The notes beneath the pieces are model-generated. The model had not been told where the DNA came from. It saw only the letters and a program-made list of their open reading frames with translations, and did not search any database. Shown piece after piece: positions 35,849 through 45,131 of a stretch of DNA of 64,000 bases (its first letter is position 1; every line of letters begins with the position of its first letter). The DNA is from Bacillus sp. FJAT-49736 (GTDB taxonomy: Bacteria; Bacillota; Bacilli; Bacillales; Bacillaceae_C). Location: positions 143,562 to 207,561 of the forward strand of contig NZ_JAGYPI010000002.1 of NCBI RefSeq assembly GCF_018343615.1, given 5' to 3'. Position numbers and translations under genes: made by a program.

Positions 35849-37987
35849 TTATTGTATAGCAACTATACTTTCCATTCGCAATACACGCATGGCATTTAAA
35901 ACCGCGAGCAGTGTAACTCCCACATCGGAGAAAACCGCCTCCCACATTGTTGCAATTCCAGAGGCACCGAGTATCAGAAAAACAGCCTTGATGCCCAGTG
36001 CAAACAGAATGTTTTGCCATACAATTCTTCTTGTACGCTTCGCTAATTTAATTGCCGTTATAATTTTAGATGGCTCATCTGTCATAATGACAATATCTGC
36101 TGCCTCAATCGCTGCATCTGATCCAAGTCCACCCATGGCCATTCCTACATCTGCTCTGGCCAAGACAGGTGTATCATTAATCCCGTCACCGACAAAGACT
36201 ATTTTTTCCTTCGGATGCTTTTCTTGATCCAGCTTTTCTATTTGTTCTAATTTGTTTTGTGGCAATAATTCAGCATGAACTTCATCTATTCCAAGCTTCC
36301 CACCAATTGCATTGCCCACCTTTTGTACATCACCCGTAAGCATGATTGTCTTTTTGATGCCTAATTGCTTTAAGTCCTGAATGGTCTTTTTGGCATCTTC
36401 TTTCTCTTCATCCGAAATAACGATATATCCCGCATATTGGTTATCGACAGCAATATGGACGATAGTACCGATATCTGTAGGTTCTTCAAAGGTAATTTGT
36501 CGTTGTTTCATTAGCTTCGCATTTCCTGCAAGTATTTTCTTCCTCTCTGCTGTCACTTCTACACCAAATCCAGAAATTTCCTCATAATTGGTTATGGCTT
36601 GCTCATGGATTTCGCCCTTATACATTGTCCGAATCGATTGCGCGATTGGATGATTAGAATGGCACTCTGCATATGCTGCATATTTTAATAAGTCATCTTG
36701 AGAAATATTTTTGGCCACATGGATTTTCGTTACTTGAAAAACACCTTTTGTTAACGTTCCTGTCTTATCAAAGACAACATATTTCACGCCGTTTAGCGCT
36801 TCTAAATAATTGCTTCCTTTCACTAATATCCCTGCCTTAGATGCGGCACCAATTCCTCCAAAAAATCCGAGCGGAATGGAAACGACTAATGCACATGGAC
36901 AAGAAATAACAAGAAAGACTAGTGCTCGATAAATCCAATCAGAAAATGCGGCTCCGCTTATAAAAATGGGAGGTATGAAAGCCAATAAAAGTGCAACAAT
37001 GACAACTACAGGTGTATAGTAACGCGCGAATTTAGTAATAAAATTCTCTGTTGGCGCTTTACGGTTACTCGCATTTTCAACGAGATCCAATATTTTCGCG
37101 ACAGTAGATTCACCATATTCCTTTGTAACGCGTACCTTTAATAGTCCGTTTTGATTCACAAAACCGCTAAGGATTTCGCTGCCTTCTTTCAATGTACGGG
37201 GAACAGATTCACCAGTTAATGCAGAGGTATCGACCATCGAGTTTCCCTCTACGACAATACCGTCTAAAGGCACCTTTTCACCAGGTTTTATGATAATGAT
37301 ATCGCCAATTCGAACATCCTCTGGCGCTTTTTTTGTCATTGCATCTCCAATTAGCACGTTTGCATAATCCGGGCGAATATTCATTAACGCACTGATAGAT
37401 TTTCTAGAACGATTCACAGCTATCCCTTGAAAAAGCTCCCCTACCTGGTAAAAGAGCATGACGGCAACACCCTCAGGATATTGCTTCACTGCAAAGGCAC
37501 CGATTGTTGCTAAAGCCATCAAAAAATGCTCATCAAAAACCTGTCCTCTAAAAATATTTCTCACAGCCCGCCATACAATGTCTCCACCAACTATTAAATA
37601 AGCGATGATAAATATTGCTAATTCGATGAGTCCTGAAATGGGCGCGAACATTCCAATTGAGGTTAATATTGCACCGACGACTAATCGAACTAAAATTTTT
37701 TTATCTAAACTGCCGTGATCATGGTCATGATGATCTCGCTCCACTTTTTCCTTCGCAAGAATATGCGGCTCCAGCTTTTTTACTCTTTCCTTTGTATCTA
37801 CAATGATCTTGTCGATTTGCTGCTCTTCCACTTCTAAGGAAAGGGTCTTCGTCGCAAAATTTACCGTGCTGGAATGAACCCCAGAAATATCCTTCACGCC
37901 CTTTTCAATTTTCAACGCACAATTTGCGCAATCCAGTCCCTCAAGGGTAAATTCTTTTTTTATAAATTTCCTTTGAATTGCTTCCAT
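35849..37987 (-). CDS. cadA: Cadmium/zinc-type P1B-ATPase efflux pump (CadA-like)
   Basis: A 712-residue heavy-metal ATPase. The N-terminal HMA domain has the metal site GLDCANC; a His/Asp-rich stretch (DHHDHDHG) follows near residue 88. The core shows SALTGESVP (actuator), CPC in the membrane motif SCPCALVVS, phosphorylation site DKTGTLTKG, HSNHP-type HP motif (ECHSNHPIAQS) and VGDGINDTPVLA. CPC with these features and an ArsR repressor divergent from it indicate export of Cd/Zn/Pb (or Co). A palindromic site lies about 100 bases upstream. Confidence 0.88.
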   Translation of the reverse strand: MEAIQRKFIKKEFTLEGLDCANCALKIEKGVKDISGVHSSTVNFATKTLSLEVEEQQIDKIIVDTKERVKKLEPHILAKEKVERDHHDHDHGSLDKKILVRLVVGAILTSIGMFAPISGLIELAIFIIAYLIVGGDIVWRAVRNIFRGQVFDEHFLMALATIGAFAVKQYPEGVAVMLFYQVGELFQGIAVNRSRKSISALMNIRPDYANVLIGDAMTKKAPEDVRIGDIIIIKPGEKVPLDGIVVEGNSMVDTSALTGESVPRTLKEGSEILSGFVNQNGLLKVRVTKEYGESTVAKILDLVENASNRKAPTENFITKFARYYTPVVVIVALLLAFIPPIFISGAAFSDWIYRALVFLVISCPCALVVSIPLGFFGGIGAASKAGILVKGSNYLEALNGVKYVVFDKTGTLTKGVFQVTKIHVAKNISQDDLLKYAAYAECHSNHPIAQSIRTMYKGEIHEQAITNYEEISGFGVEVTAERKKILAGNAKLMKQRQITFEEPTDIGTIVHIAVDNQYAGYIVISDEEKEDAKKTIQDLKQLGIKKTIMLTGDVQKVGNAIGGKLGIDEVHAELLPQNKLEQIEKLDQEKHPKEKIVFVGDGINDTPVLARADVGMAMGGLGSDAAIEAADIVIMTDEPSKIITAIKLAKRTRRIVWQNILFALGIKAVFLILGASGIATMWEAVFSDVGVTLLAVLNAMRVLRMESIVAIQ

Positions 37988-38087
37988 CGTTCCCCACTCT
38001 CCTTTTTCACGATGCGACAGCGGCGTAAAACTGTTTTTTTATATATAGTATTCATTATTTGCAGTCGATTTATGATAGGTAAATGCA

Positions 38088-38111
38088 TATATGAACAATT
38101 AATCATATTTA
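38088..38111. promoter_or_regulatory. Putative CzrA/CadC-type operator
   Basis: Imperfect palindrome with half-sites TATATGAACAA and (complement) TAAATATGATTAA, i.e. ATATGA-type arms, lying in the 350-base gap between cadA and the divergent ArsR gene. ArsR metal sensors bind similar A/T-rich palindromes. The rest of this gap shows no gene. Confidence 0.6.
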
Positions 38112-38338
38112 ATATTTGCTTTTATTATATGTATCACATTCCGATAATGTCAACAAAATAATAGACAATTTTAAATAATCGATAGTAACATCGCCAAATC
38201 CGAATTTTCATTGTTTTATACAGTGGATTTTTTTATACTAAAAGTAATAACAAATACGTAAATGCCCCTGCTCTAGCGTACGGAAGAGTGAAATTTTATA
38301 TATTCCTAAAAGATAAGTAAGGTAATGAGGTGAAACTG

Positions 38339-38659
38339 ATGAATGAGGAACATGATCCTATCCAAAGCTATGATCTAGACGAGGAAACATTATTTATGGT
38401 TTCTCAAACCTTTAAAGCGTTATCTGATCCAACCCGCTTAAGAATTTTGAACCTTTTATTTTCTGGTGAGCATTCGGTTAACGATATTGCCGAATCCCTA
38501 TCCTTGCTTCAATCAACCGTTTCCCATCAACTGCGTTTTTTAAAAAATGTTAGACTTGTTAAATTCAGAAGAGAGGGTACGACCATCTATTATTCTCATG
38601 ATGACGAGCATGTCATAGAATTGTTAAGAAAGGCTATTGAACATTCTTACCATACGTAA
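38339..38659 (+). CDS. ArsR-family metal-responsive repressor
   Basis: A 106-residue winged-helix repressor. The recognition region reads [56 protein letters not shown], and the C-terminal helix contains [18 protein letters not shown], whose Asp and His are the alpha5 metal ligands known from CzrA/SmtB types. It lacks the ELCVCDL cysteine motif of arsenic or cadmium alpha3 sensors, so zinc/cobalt sensing is more likely. ATG at 38339 follows GAGGTGA; a GTG at 38330 is also possible. It is divergent from the metal efflux ATPase and likely represses it. Confidence 0.85.
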   Translation: MNEEHDPIQSYDLDEETLFMVSQTFKALSDPTRLRILNLLFSGEHSVNDIAESLSLLQSTVSHQLRFLKNVRLVKFRREGTTIYYSHDDEHVIELLRKAIEHSYHT

Positions 38660-38666
38660 AAAAGAA

Positions 38667-38702
38667 GAAAATGCCTAACCCTTACAGAGTTAGGCATTTT
38701 CC
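38667..38702. terminator. Bidirectional terminator, ArsR gene / ATL gene
   Basis: GAAAATGCCTAAC pairs with GTTAGGCATTTTC. The right arm overlaps the end of the ATL coding sequence. Confidence 0.85.
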
Positions 38703-39001
38703 TCGCTTTTCCCCGGATGAAATTGGTACTTGGAAAGATTAACAGACCAATGATGTACTTCAATTCCCTCCATCTGCAGAGCCATTTTTTGCTCATCGTC
38801 CTTTAAAGAAATTTCCCCTTTTGAACTGATTACCCGATGCCATGGAAGCTTATGTTTTTTGCTCATGGAATGGAGTATCCTTGCTACCTGTCTTGCCCCT
38901 CTTGGACTGCCGGCAAGCGCAGCAATTTGACCATAGGTCATCACTCTTCCCTCTGGAATGATACGAATAATACGGATTACTGCTTCTGTAAATGGTGACA
39001 T
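38690..39001 (-). CDS. Alkyltransferase-like protein (ATL)
   Basis: A 103-residue protein with the DNA-binding fold of O6-methylguanine-DNA methyltransferase (EGRVMTYGQIAALAGSPRGARQVARILH). The active-site PCHRV motif reads PWHRVI: the alkyl-accepting cysteine is replaced by tryptophan. This is the hallmark of ATL proteins, which bind O6-alkylguanine and hand it to nucleotide excision repair instead of repairing it. UvrA/UvrB, its expected partners, are encoded 27 kb away in this window. Confidence 0.92.
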   Translation of the reverse strand: MSPFTEAVIRIIRIIPEGRVMTYGQIAALAGSPRGARQVARILHSMSKKHKLPWHRVISSKGEISLKDDEQKMALQMEGIEVHHWSVNLSKYQFHPGKSEENA

Positions 39002-39054
39002 ATCGAGTCCTTTCAGCTTTTAGAAATCATCTAATTCTATTTTAAACTTTAAAT

Positions 39055-39083
39055 GTAAAAACGGAAGCACTGTGTACTTCCGC
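39055..39083 (-). terminator. Terminator after the YkoS-like gene
   Basis: CGGAAG-AC pairs with GT-CTTCCG; on the minus strand TTTTTACATT follows. Confidence 0.75.
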
Positions 39084-39087
39084 CGGA

Positions 39088-40797
39088 TTATTTCGCCTCA
39101 TACAAATATATTTTCCAAGCTGCATCTTTGTCATCGAAGGATTTTAGAAAATGTAAGCCATCCTCCTCCGCATTCAATATTGGAACGGAGGATAAAATAT
39201 ATTTTCCGCCAAGCTTCTTGAATGCTTCTATATTTAAATCCAAATGATGAATTTTCTTCTTCGAATCCTTCCGAAAATCATATCTTTTACCTAATTCAGC
39301 AACAAAAATATAGCAGCGTCCTCCCCAAGTATCAAAATACTTTTTCAAAGCTTTGCTTTTATCAAGCTCACCAGCAATAATTTCCCGGAATTGATGCTTG
39401 TAGGATAATGGATAGAAATTATTATAAGTATCAATTGTGTAAAACCCATTATATTGTGCAATCGCCGGATGAAGTCCAATGCTTGCGACCCGATAGGATG
39501 ATTTAGGCTTTCCAATATAATCGCTAATCTCCTTAAATTCATGAACTGCATAAAATTGTTTAAAGGATGGAGCACCAGCTACGCGATAATATAATTCCGG
39601 ATTGCATGCACATAAAACGATAATTTGTACGATCAAACATACTTTTACAAACTCACGCCAGTTTCGTCCATATTTCCAAAGAATATATGCCCCAGACGCG
39701 AACATCATATAAATAATAAGAGGACGCAGAAAATGGAAGCGGGCAAAATTAAAAGTATTCAATAAATTAATTCTTTCTTTTAATGGCTCCCAGCCTTTAT
39801 AGAACCAGAACGCATACCATAAGGAAAGTACGAAATTTAAAATAAATATGTATATATATCTTCTCGCGGTTTTCCACTCTCTGTCCTTCCATAGCTTCCA
39901 GAGGACGATAAACGATAGAGGGACAATTACTAATGTATGTAGCGTCATCACATGGGTATGCCCAAGAAAGTAATTTTTAAAGGTCAAACGAATCGAATGC
40001 CAAAATCCAAGCGTGGAGCTAACAAACTCATCTCTGCTAGTAGGTTCGGTTGGAAACACTAATGAGTAAACAAGCCGGTATTCTATCGCTAAATATAGCA
40101 AAGTCATAAAAACGATACTGCCTAAAAATTTAAAATTCCAATCCCTTTTTACAAGTAAGTCCCTTAGCCATAGAAGTCCTATCGCAACCAAAAAAAAGAA
40201 AAAGCCTAATACGAAACTGGAGTAGAAAGGCAACAATGTAAGAGTTAGCCATTCTCTCCAAGTTCCTTTTCGTTCCCGAATCGTTAAAAAAGCCCATAAG
40301 GCAAGTGGCTGCCCAAGGGTACTAAGCATCCCTGACGGCCACACCGGGGTAAGTGCAAAAGCTAATGCGACTAACACGCGAATTGGATAGGCATCTGCGG
40401 CTTGGACAAAATGCCTTTTTAACAGAAGATACATTCCTACAAAGGCAAAAATCCTGATTAACATCTGGCTAATACCATAAGCGATAATCGGCGAAAACCA
40501 TTGATATAGCCATTGTATACCGCTAAATTCAGTTCCAAAGGCATTTCGCGGCAGCCCATTGATAATTTGCGGAATGGTCGCATTAAGCGGTCCGAAAAGC
40601 TGGCCGCTTTCCTTCAAGACTTTATACCAGGCAATATTGGAATCCATATTATCATGAACTCTTATATGGCTATTCTCACCTAAAATAAATGTAGGAGCGA
40701 GGAATACTATAAGAATAATTGCTGCAATGATTAATAACTTTTTTTCCTTCATCCAATATGAAGCAGTTTCTACATTCATTTTCGTTAACCACACACC
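39088..40797 (-). CDS. YkoS-like polytopic membrane protein (DUF6044 type), putative GT-C glycosyltransferase
   Basis: About 569 residues with roughly a dozen membrane helices and a C-terminal soluble part. Large extracellular loop after the first helix contains NSHIRVHDNMDSNIAWYKVLKE, in the place where GT-C enzymes carry catalytic acidic residues. It resembles YkoS of Bacillus subtilis, thought to be the outer-face transferase that works with a polyprenyl-phosphate sugar synthase (YkoT). GTG at 40797 is preferred because AAAGGA lies five bases before it; TTG 40830 is the longest form. It follows galU by about 50 bases on the same strand, so UDP-sugar supply and use may be co-expressed. Confidence 0.75.
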   Translation of the reverse strand, partial: GVWLTKMNVETASYWMKEKKLLIIAAIILIVFLAPTFILGENSHIRVHDNMDSNIAWYKVLKESGQLFGPLNATIPQIINGLPRNAFGTEFSGIQWLYQWFSPIIAYGISQMLIRIFAFVGMYLLLKRHFVQAADAYPIRVLVALAFALTPVWPSGMLSTLGQPLALWAFLTIRERKGTWREWLTLTLLPFYSSFVLGFFFFLVAIGLLWLRDLLVKRDWNFKFLGSIVFMTLLYLAIEYRLVYSLVFPTEPTSRDEFVSSTLGFWHSIRLTFKNYFLGHTHVMTLHTLVIVPLSFIVLWKLWKDREWKTARRYIYIFILNFVLSLWYAFWFYKGWEPLKERINLLNTFNFARFHFLRPLIIYMMFASGAYILWKYGRNWREFVKVCLIVQIIVLCACNPELYYRVAGAPSFKQFYAVHEFKEISDYIGKPKSSYRVASIGLHPAIAQYNGFYTIDTYNNFYPLSYKHQFREIIAGELDKSKALKKYFDTWGGRCYIFVAELGKRYDFRKDSKKKIHHLDLNIEAFKKLGGKYILSSVPILNAEEDGLHFLKSFDDKDAAWKIYLYEAK

Positions 40798-40846
40798 AAT
40801 CCTTTGAAGCTGTAAGTATAGACTCAACAATTTCTTACTTTCTGTT

Positions 40847-41737
40847 CTATACTATAATGTCCTCTTCCGCTTCCATTATTTGTTTTATTTTTTGTAATAA
40901 AGGCTTCCTTAAAGCAGGCTGTTTTAAGGCAAATTCTATATTGGTTAAAATAAAACCAAGCTTTTCACCGACATCATATCTCATCCCGTCAAACGCATAA
41001 GCATATACCTTCTGGCTGTGACTTAATTCCATGATTGCATCTGTCAGCTGAATTTCCCCTTGAACCCCGCTTTTTTGTTTTTCTAAAATCGCAAAAATTT
41101 CCGGAGTTAAAATATAGCGTCCCATAATGGCTAAATTGGACGGCGCATCTTCTATGGATGGTTTTTCCACAAAATAATCAACATCATATACTTTCCCATG
41201 CTGCTTAGATGGAGCAATGATTCCATACCGATTTGTTTCCTTTTGTGGAACCTCCTTTACCCCAACTACGCTGAAACCTGTCTGCTCATATATTTCCATT
41301 AATTGCTTCGTGCAGGGAACATCCGCTTGAACGACATCATCTCCTAGTAAAACAGCAAATGGCTCATCCCCGATAAACTTTCTGGCACACCAAATCGCAT
41401 GTCCTAATCCTTTCGGTTCCATTTGTCTGATATAATGGATATTGGCCAATTTGGATGGTCTTTGCACGCCTTCTAATAAATCGAGCTTCCCTCTTTTTAG
41501 AAGGGTTAATTCTAATTCTGTCGCATGATCAAAATGATCCTCAATCGCCCGCTTTCCTTTTCCGGTAACAATAATAATATCCTCGATACCTGACTGGAAT
41601 GCTTCCTCGACAATATACTGTATCGTCGGTTTATCCACAATCGGGAGCATTTCCTTTGGCATTGCCTTTGTGGCAGGCAAAAACCGTGTTCCAAGACCTG
41701 CTGCAGGAATAATCGCTTTCTTAATTTGTTTTTTCAC
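40847..41737 (-). CDS. galU: UTP-glucose-1-phosphate uridylyltransferase
   Basis: A 296-residue nucleotidyltransferase making UDP-glucose from UTP and glucose-1-phosphate, the sugar donor for glucolipids and teichoic acid decoration. N-terminal signature [21 protein letters not shown], then [42 protein letters not shown] and FVEKP; these match Bacillus GtaB/YngB. GTG at 41737 with GGGGGAGA six bases upstream gives the N-terminus [15 protein letters not shown] motif of the local ECF type lies about 335 bases upstream with no gene between, and the YkoS-like gene follows. Confidence 0.95.
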   Translation of the reverse strand: MKKQIKKAIIPAAGLGTRFLPATKAMPKEMLPIVDKPTIQYIVEEAFQSGIEDIIIVTGKGKRAIEDHFDHATELELTLLKRGKLDLLEGVQRPSKLANIHYIRQMEPKGLGHAIWCARKFIGDEPFAVLLGDDVVQADVPCTKQLMEIYEQTGFSVVGVKEVPQKETNRYGIIAPSKQHGKVYDVDYFVEKPSIEDAPSNLAIMGRYILTPEIFAILEKQKSGVQGEIQLTDAIMELSHSQKVYAYAFDGMRYDVGEKLGFILTNIEFALKQPALRKPLLQKIKQIMEAEEDIIV

Positions 41738-41757
41738 GCATTTCTCCCCCAAATCGG

Positions 41758-41950
41758 ACTTTATAAATGCTCTTTTCGGAAACTTTCCTGTCTAAAATAA
41801 GTTAGTAATTTTCCAATATGAAAAAAGCCTTATTATATATAATGATGATTTATTGTCCTTTAGTCCGTTTTTACAATAGCTCTTTTTGTAAACTCTTACA
41901 TTTTAGAGACTAGCCATTTTAAGAGAAGATACCTTTGGATCAATCGAAAA
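41758..41950. repeat. Interspersed imperfect palindrome, copy d (reverse orientation)
   Basis: Begins ATAAATGCTCTTTTCGGAAA, the reverse complement of the right end of copy c, and ends TTTTAAGAGAAGATACCTTT, the reverse complement of a left-type end. A second GCTCTTTTTGTAAACTCT segment inside suggests a nested or duplicated copy. Together with the ECF motif and terminator this fills the 400-base gap before galU. Confidence 0.6.
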
Positions 41951-42071
41951 ACAACAAAATATATATATAAAACTGTCTAACACAATGTCCTCATTTGCCA
42001 TTATGGCCATCTTTTCCAGACTTTTTTCATCTTCATCAAAAGAAAAGGGAATTATTTTGTATATAAAAAAC

Positions 42072-42097
42072 AGACCACTGCAAGGGGAAAAAAGTTC
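42072..42097 (-). promoter_or_regulatory. ECF promoter motif GAACTT-N15-GGTCT upstream of galU
   Basis: Minus strand: GAACTT (42097-42092), 15-base spacer beginning with T-run, GGTCT (42076-42072). It lies between the terminator of the MFS gene and galU, so galU-ykoS is the only minus-strand target. Confidence 0.62.
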
Positions 42098-42133
42098 AAA
42101 AAAAAAAAGCAGACAATTGTCTGCTTTTTTTTT
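42098..42133 (-). terminator. Terminator after the MFS efflux gene
   Basis: AAAAGCAGACAA and TTGTCTGCTTTT form a perfect stem with a poly-A flank, giving a T-run on the minus strand. Confidence 0.88.
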
Positions 42134-42139
42134 GCCTCA

Positions 42140-43669
42140 TTAACTTTCCGTCGCTTGTTTGGTAAAGGCTTGGTTGTTTTCTATTTCTTGAGGTGGATCG
42201 CCAACTGGTTTGACACGCTTCATGAAGAAGGCAAGAATCAAGGCAACTAGTGCAATACATACAGATATTTTGAAGGAATCATTAATACCTTCTACCATAG
42301 CCTGCATCCCTATATGCTGCTTCATTTCTGCTAACTGAGCCGGATTTAGTGCACCTGTTATCTTTTTCATTGCGGATACTTTCAATTCATTCGCATGTGT
42401 TTCAGAACGGTTTGTCATGATCGTAATTAACAATGCCGATCCAATCGCACCGGATACTTGCTGTAACGTGTTGTTCATTGCTGTCCCATGCGGATTGAGG
42501 CGCTGCGGCAATTGATTTAATCCGTTTGTCATAACCGGCATCATAACCATCGACATTCCGAACATACGAGCAGTATAAAGTAAAATCAACTCTGTATACG
42601 TAGTGGATAATGTTAAAGTGCTAAAGAAATAAGTTGTAATAATGGTAATGGATAATCCAATAATTGCTAAAACTCTGCCTCCAAATTTATCGAAAAGCTT
42701 TCCTGTGATAGGAGACATGAATCCCATTAAAAGGGCTCCAGGCAACATCATTAAGCCTGATTTAAGAGGCGAAATCCCTCTAATTTGTTGAATATACATC
42801 GGTAATAAGAGCATGGCTGAAAACATAGCCATCATTAATACAACAGAAATCGCGGATGATAATAGGAACATTGGATACTTATACACTCTAAACTCTAGCA
42901 TTGGAACTGGTATCACTAATTGACGCCAAATAAAGAGAATCAGTGAAATACCTCCGACTATTAAGGTGAGATATACTTGCGGAGCATCCCATCCCTTATC
43001 ACCTGCCGAGCTGAAGCCGTATAGAATGCCTCCAAATCCTAACGAAGACAAAATAAATGACAAGGTATCCAGCTTAATCTGCATTTTTTCTTTTTTATCT
43101 TTCAGTAAGAAGAAAGCAATTATTACTACTACAATGGCAATTGGCATAACAATATGGAAAAGTGTTCTCCAAGAATAATGCTCTACGATCCATCCGGATA
43201 ATGTTGGACCAATTGCAGGGGCAAACACCATAACTAATCCGAATAACCCCATTGCTGCTCCCCGTTTTTCAATTGGGAAGGATGTTAACATTACATTCAT
43301 TAATAACGGCATCATGATAGCTGAACCAGATGCTTGAACTAAGCGCCCTACTAACAGAACCCAATATTCTGGTGAAAATCCAGCAACAATCGTACCAATC
43401 GTAAATAAACTCATGGCAACTAAAAATAAATGCCGAACCGAAAACCGTTGGATTAAAAAGGCGGTTGCCGGAATCATAACCCCATTCACAAGCATATAGC
43501 CTGTTGCTAGCCATTGTACCGTTGGCATTGTTACATCAAAGCTGCTCTTAATGGACGGCAAGGCAATATTTAAAAGAGTTTCATTTAATATTGAAATAAA
43601 TGCTCCAATCAAAAGGATAACGATAATCCCATATGGAGGTTTTTTTGTATCTAAATTGGATGTCTCCAT
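42140..43669 (-). CDS. DHA2-family multidrug MFS efflux transporter (EmrB/LmrB type)
   Basis: A 509-residue transporter with about 14 membrane helices. Motif C of antiporters is present (GLVMVFAPAIGPTLSGWI), and NETLLNIALPSIKSSF and QWLATGYMLVNGVMIP are typical of the DHA2/EmrB group, which exports drugs in exchange for protons. ATG at 43669 (METSNLDTKK) follows GAGGGGAGA at seven bases. A perfect palindrome lies 18 bases upstream, and a divergent TetR gene suggests repression relieved by substrate. Substrate is unknown. Confidence 0.88.
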   Translation of the reverse strand: METSNLDTKKPPYGIIVILLIGAFISILNETLLNIALPSIKSSFDVTMPTVQWLATGYMLVNGVMIPATAFLIQRFSVRHLFLVAMSLFTIGTIVAGFSPEYWVLLVGRLVQASGSAIMMPLLMNVMLTSFPIEKRGAAMGLFGLVMVFAPAIGPTLSGWIVEHYSWRTLFHIVMPIAIVVVIIAFFLLKDKKEKMQIKLDTLSFILSSLGFGGILYGFSSAGDKGWDAPQVYLTLIVGGISLILFIWRQLVIPVPMLEFRVYKYPMFLLSSAISVVLMMAMFSAMLLLPMYIQQIRGISPLKSGLMMLPGALLMGFMSPITGKLFDKFGGRVLAIIGLSITIITTYFFSTLTLSTTYTELILLYTARMFGMSMVMMPVMTNGLNQLPQRLNPHGTAMNNTLQQVSGAIGSALLITIMTNRSETHANELKVSAMKKITGALNPAQLAEMKQHIGMQAMVEGINDSFKISVCIALVALILAFFMKRVKPVGDPPQEIENNQAFTKQATES

Positions 43670-43686
43670 TTTTTCTCCCCTCTCAA

Positions 43687-43701
43687 TGAACCATTGGTTC
43701 A
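43687..43701. promoter_or_regulatory. Palindromic operator before the MFS gene
   Basis: Perfect palindrome TGAACCA-T-TGGTTCA, 18 bases upstream of the efflux gene start: a likely binding site for the divergent TetR regulator. Confidence 0.6.
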
Positions 43702-43936
43702 TTTTTTTATACATTCGTTACAGCATAGTGAATATATTAAACCCCTGGTACAATTTTTGCAACAAAAAATTTCAGGAGTTTGGAGGCACCAATACAGTGG
43801 TTAGCAACTATGGCTGATTGGCTCTTCTTTTGCCATTCCCCCTCCGTTTATAAGCTCAATTCCCCAATATTTTTTGATTGAAAAATCATCATAATAATTA
43901 GGTTTGAGTTTACATTATGTTTGCGATAGTATGGAA

Positions 43937-43953
43937 TTGGACTATCGGTCTAA
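43937..43953. promoter_or_regulatory. Palindromic operator before the TetR gene
   Basis: TTGGACTATCGGTCTAA is an interrupted palindrome (TTnGAC...GTCnAA), 21 bases before the TetR start codon; compatible with autorepression. It is not the same sequence as the site before the MFS gene, although both contain GGTC/GGTTC-type arms. Confidence 0.5.
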
Positions 43954-43974
43954 ATTATAGTAAAGGTGATATTC

Positions 43975-44874
43975 ATGAATGATCGAAAGCAGCATGTGAT
44001 GAAGGTAGCCCACCAGCTTTTTATTGAAAAAGGGTTTTTATCGACATCCATTCAAGATATTTTGCATTATAGCGGTATTTCAAAGGGGACATTTTATAAT
44101 TATTTCCCTTCTAAAAATGAATTGCTCATGGCCATTTTTCATTCTGTTCATGAAAGGCTTGAAATAGAAAGAAATAAAATTTTGATTGGACAAGACCGTT
44201 CCGATATTAATATATTTATCCATCAAATAGAGCTGCAGATGAAATTAAATAAACAAAATAAGCTATTTTCCCTATTTGAAGAAGTTATGGTATCAAATGA
44301 CAAGGATTTTAAGGATTTTTTTATCCATTTTCAGCTCTCCCAGCTTAACTGGGTTTTTCATCGTCTAGTGGATATTTATGGAGAGGAAAAGAAGCCTTAT
44401 CTATTAGATTGTACTATTATGTTTACTGGAATCCTTCATCACCATTTTCATTACTTCTTTAAGCAAAAACAGCCTGGACTTTCCATTAATAAAGTAATTA
44501 CTTATAGTGTAGATCGTCTTTCTAGCATCGTGGAAAATGTAGCTTCTAAAGGGGAATATTTATTTGAACCCGAGCTTATAGAAGAATGGTTTCCTTCCTT
44601 TAATCAGGCCCAAAAGGATTTTCGAAATTGTCTGGAGGAAACCGTGATTAATTTAAAGAAGATCATTCATAAAGAGCTTCCCCAAGAACATTTACAGATG
44701 CAATGGATGGAGTTGCTTAATTTCATTCGAGAAGAAGTGCTGCAATCGAAACAGCCTCGATTCTTCCTCGTGGAAAGCGTTATCGACTCTTTAATTAATT
44801 GTAAGCTTGAACCAACAGAAAAGGAACTTAGCAAGTTAAAGGAGCTTGTTCAAAAATATAAGAGAAAACTATAA
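43975..44874 (+). CDS. TetR-family transcriptional regulator, long form
   Basis: A 299-residue regulator. The helix-turn-helix covers VMKVAHQLFIEKGFLSTSIQDILHYSGISKGTFYNYFPSKNELLMAIF, the TetR signature. The ligand domain is about 100 residues longer than in most TetR proteins (usual total near 200), as in YerO-type regulators of efflux genes. ATG at 43975 has AAAGGTGA five bases upstream. Divergent from the MFS efflux gene and probably its repressor. Confidence 0.88.
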   Translation: MNDRKQHVMKVAHQLFIEKGFLSTSIQDILHYSGISKGTFYNYFPSKNELLMAIFHSVHERLEIERNKILIGQDRSDINIFIHQIELQMKLNKQNKLFSLFEEVMVSNDKDFKDFFIHFQLSQLNWVFHRLVDIYGEEKKPYLLDCTIMFTGILHHHFHYFFKQKQPGLSINKVITYSVDRLSSIVENVASKGEYLFEPELIEEWFPSFNQAQKDFRNCLEETVINLKKIIHKELPQEHLQMQWMELLNFIREEVLQSKQPRFFLVESVIDSLINCKLEPTEKELSKLKELVQKYKRKL

Positions 44875-44937
44875 GAAAGATTATATTTTAATAAGTCTGT
44901 TTTCGGATACATTGTTGGTTTTTGTAATTTGTTATAA

Positions 44938-45078
44938 ATCCTGATTAAGACTAAGATTCGGGGCATCTTTTCTTATAAAGTTTCCTTGTTTTGAACCCAA
45001 ATTAGGATATTAGCTAGATTTTTCGTATACATAATTAACAAAGTTTAAGAAAAGATACTTACATAAAATGTATCTTTT
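44938..45078. repeat. Interspersed imperfect palindrome, copy e
   Basis: Left end CTAAGATTCGGGGCATCTTT then TCTTATAAAG; right end AAAGTTTAAGAAAAGATACT. Ends are inverted repeats (GGCATCTTTTCTTA against TAAGAAAAGATAC). It occupies most of the gap after the TetR gene. Confidence 0.7.
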
Positions 45079-45131
45079 TATAAAAATTGCAGAGTATATA
45101 AATAGTCTTTAAGGAAAGGAGATGAAAAAGA

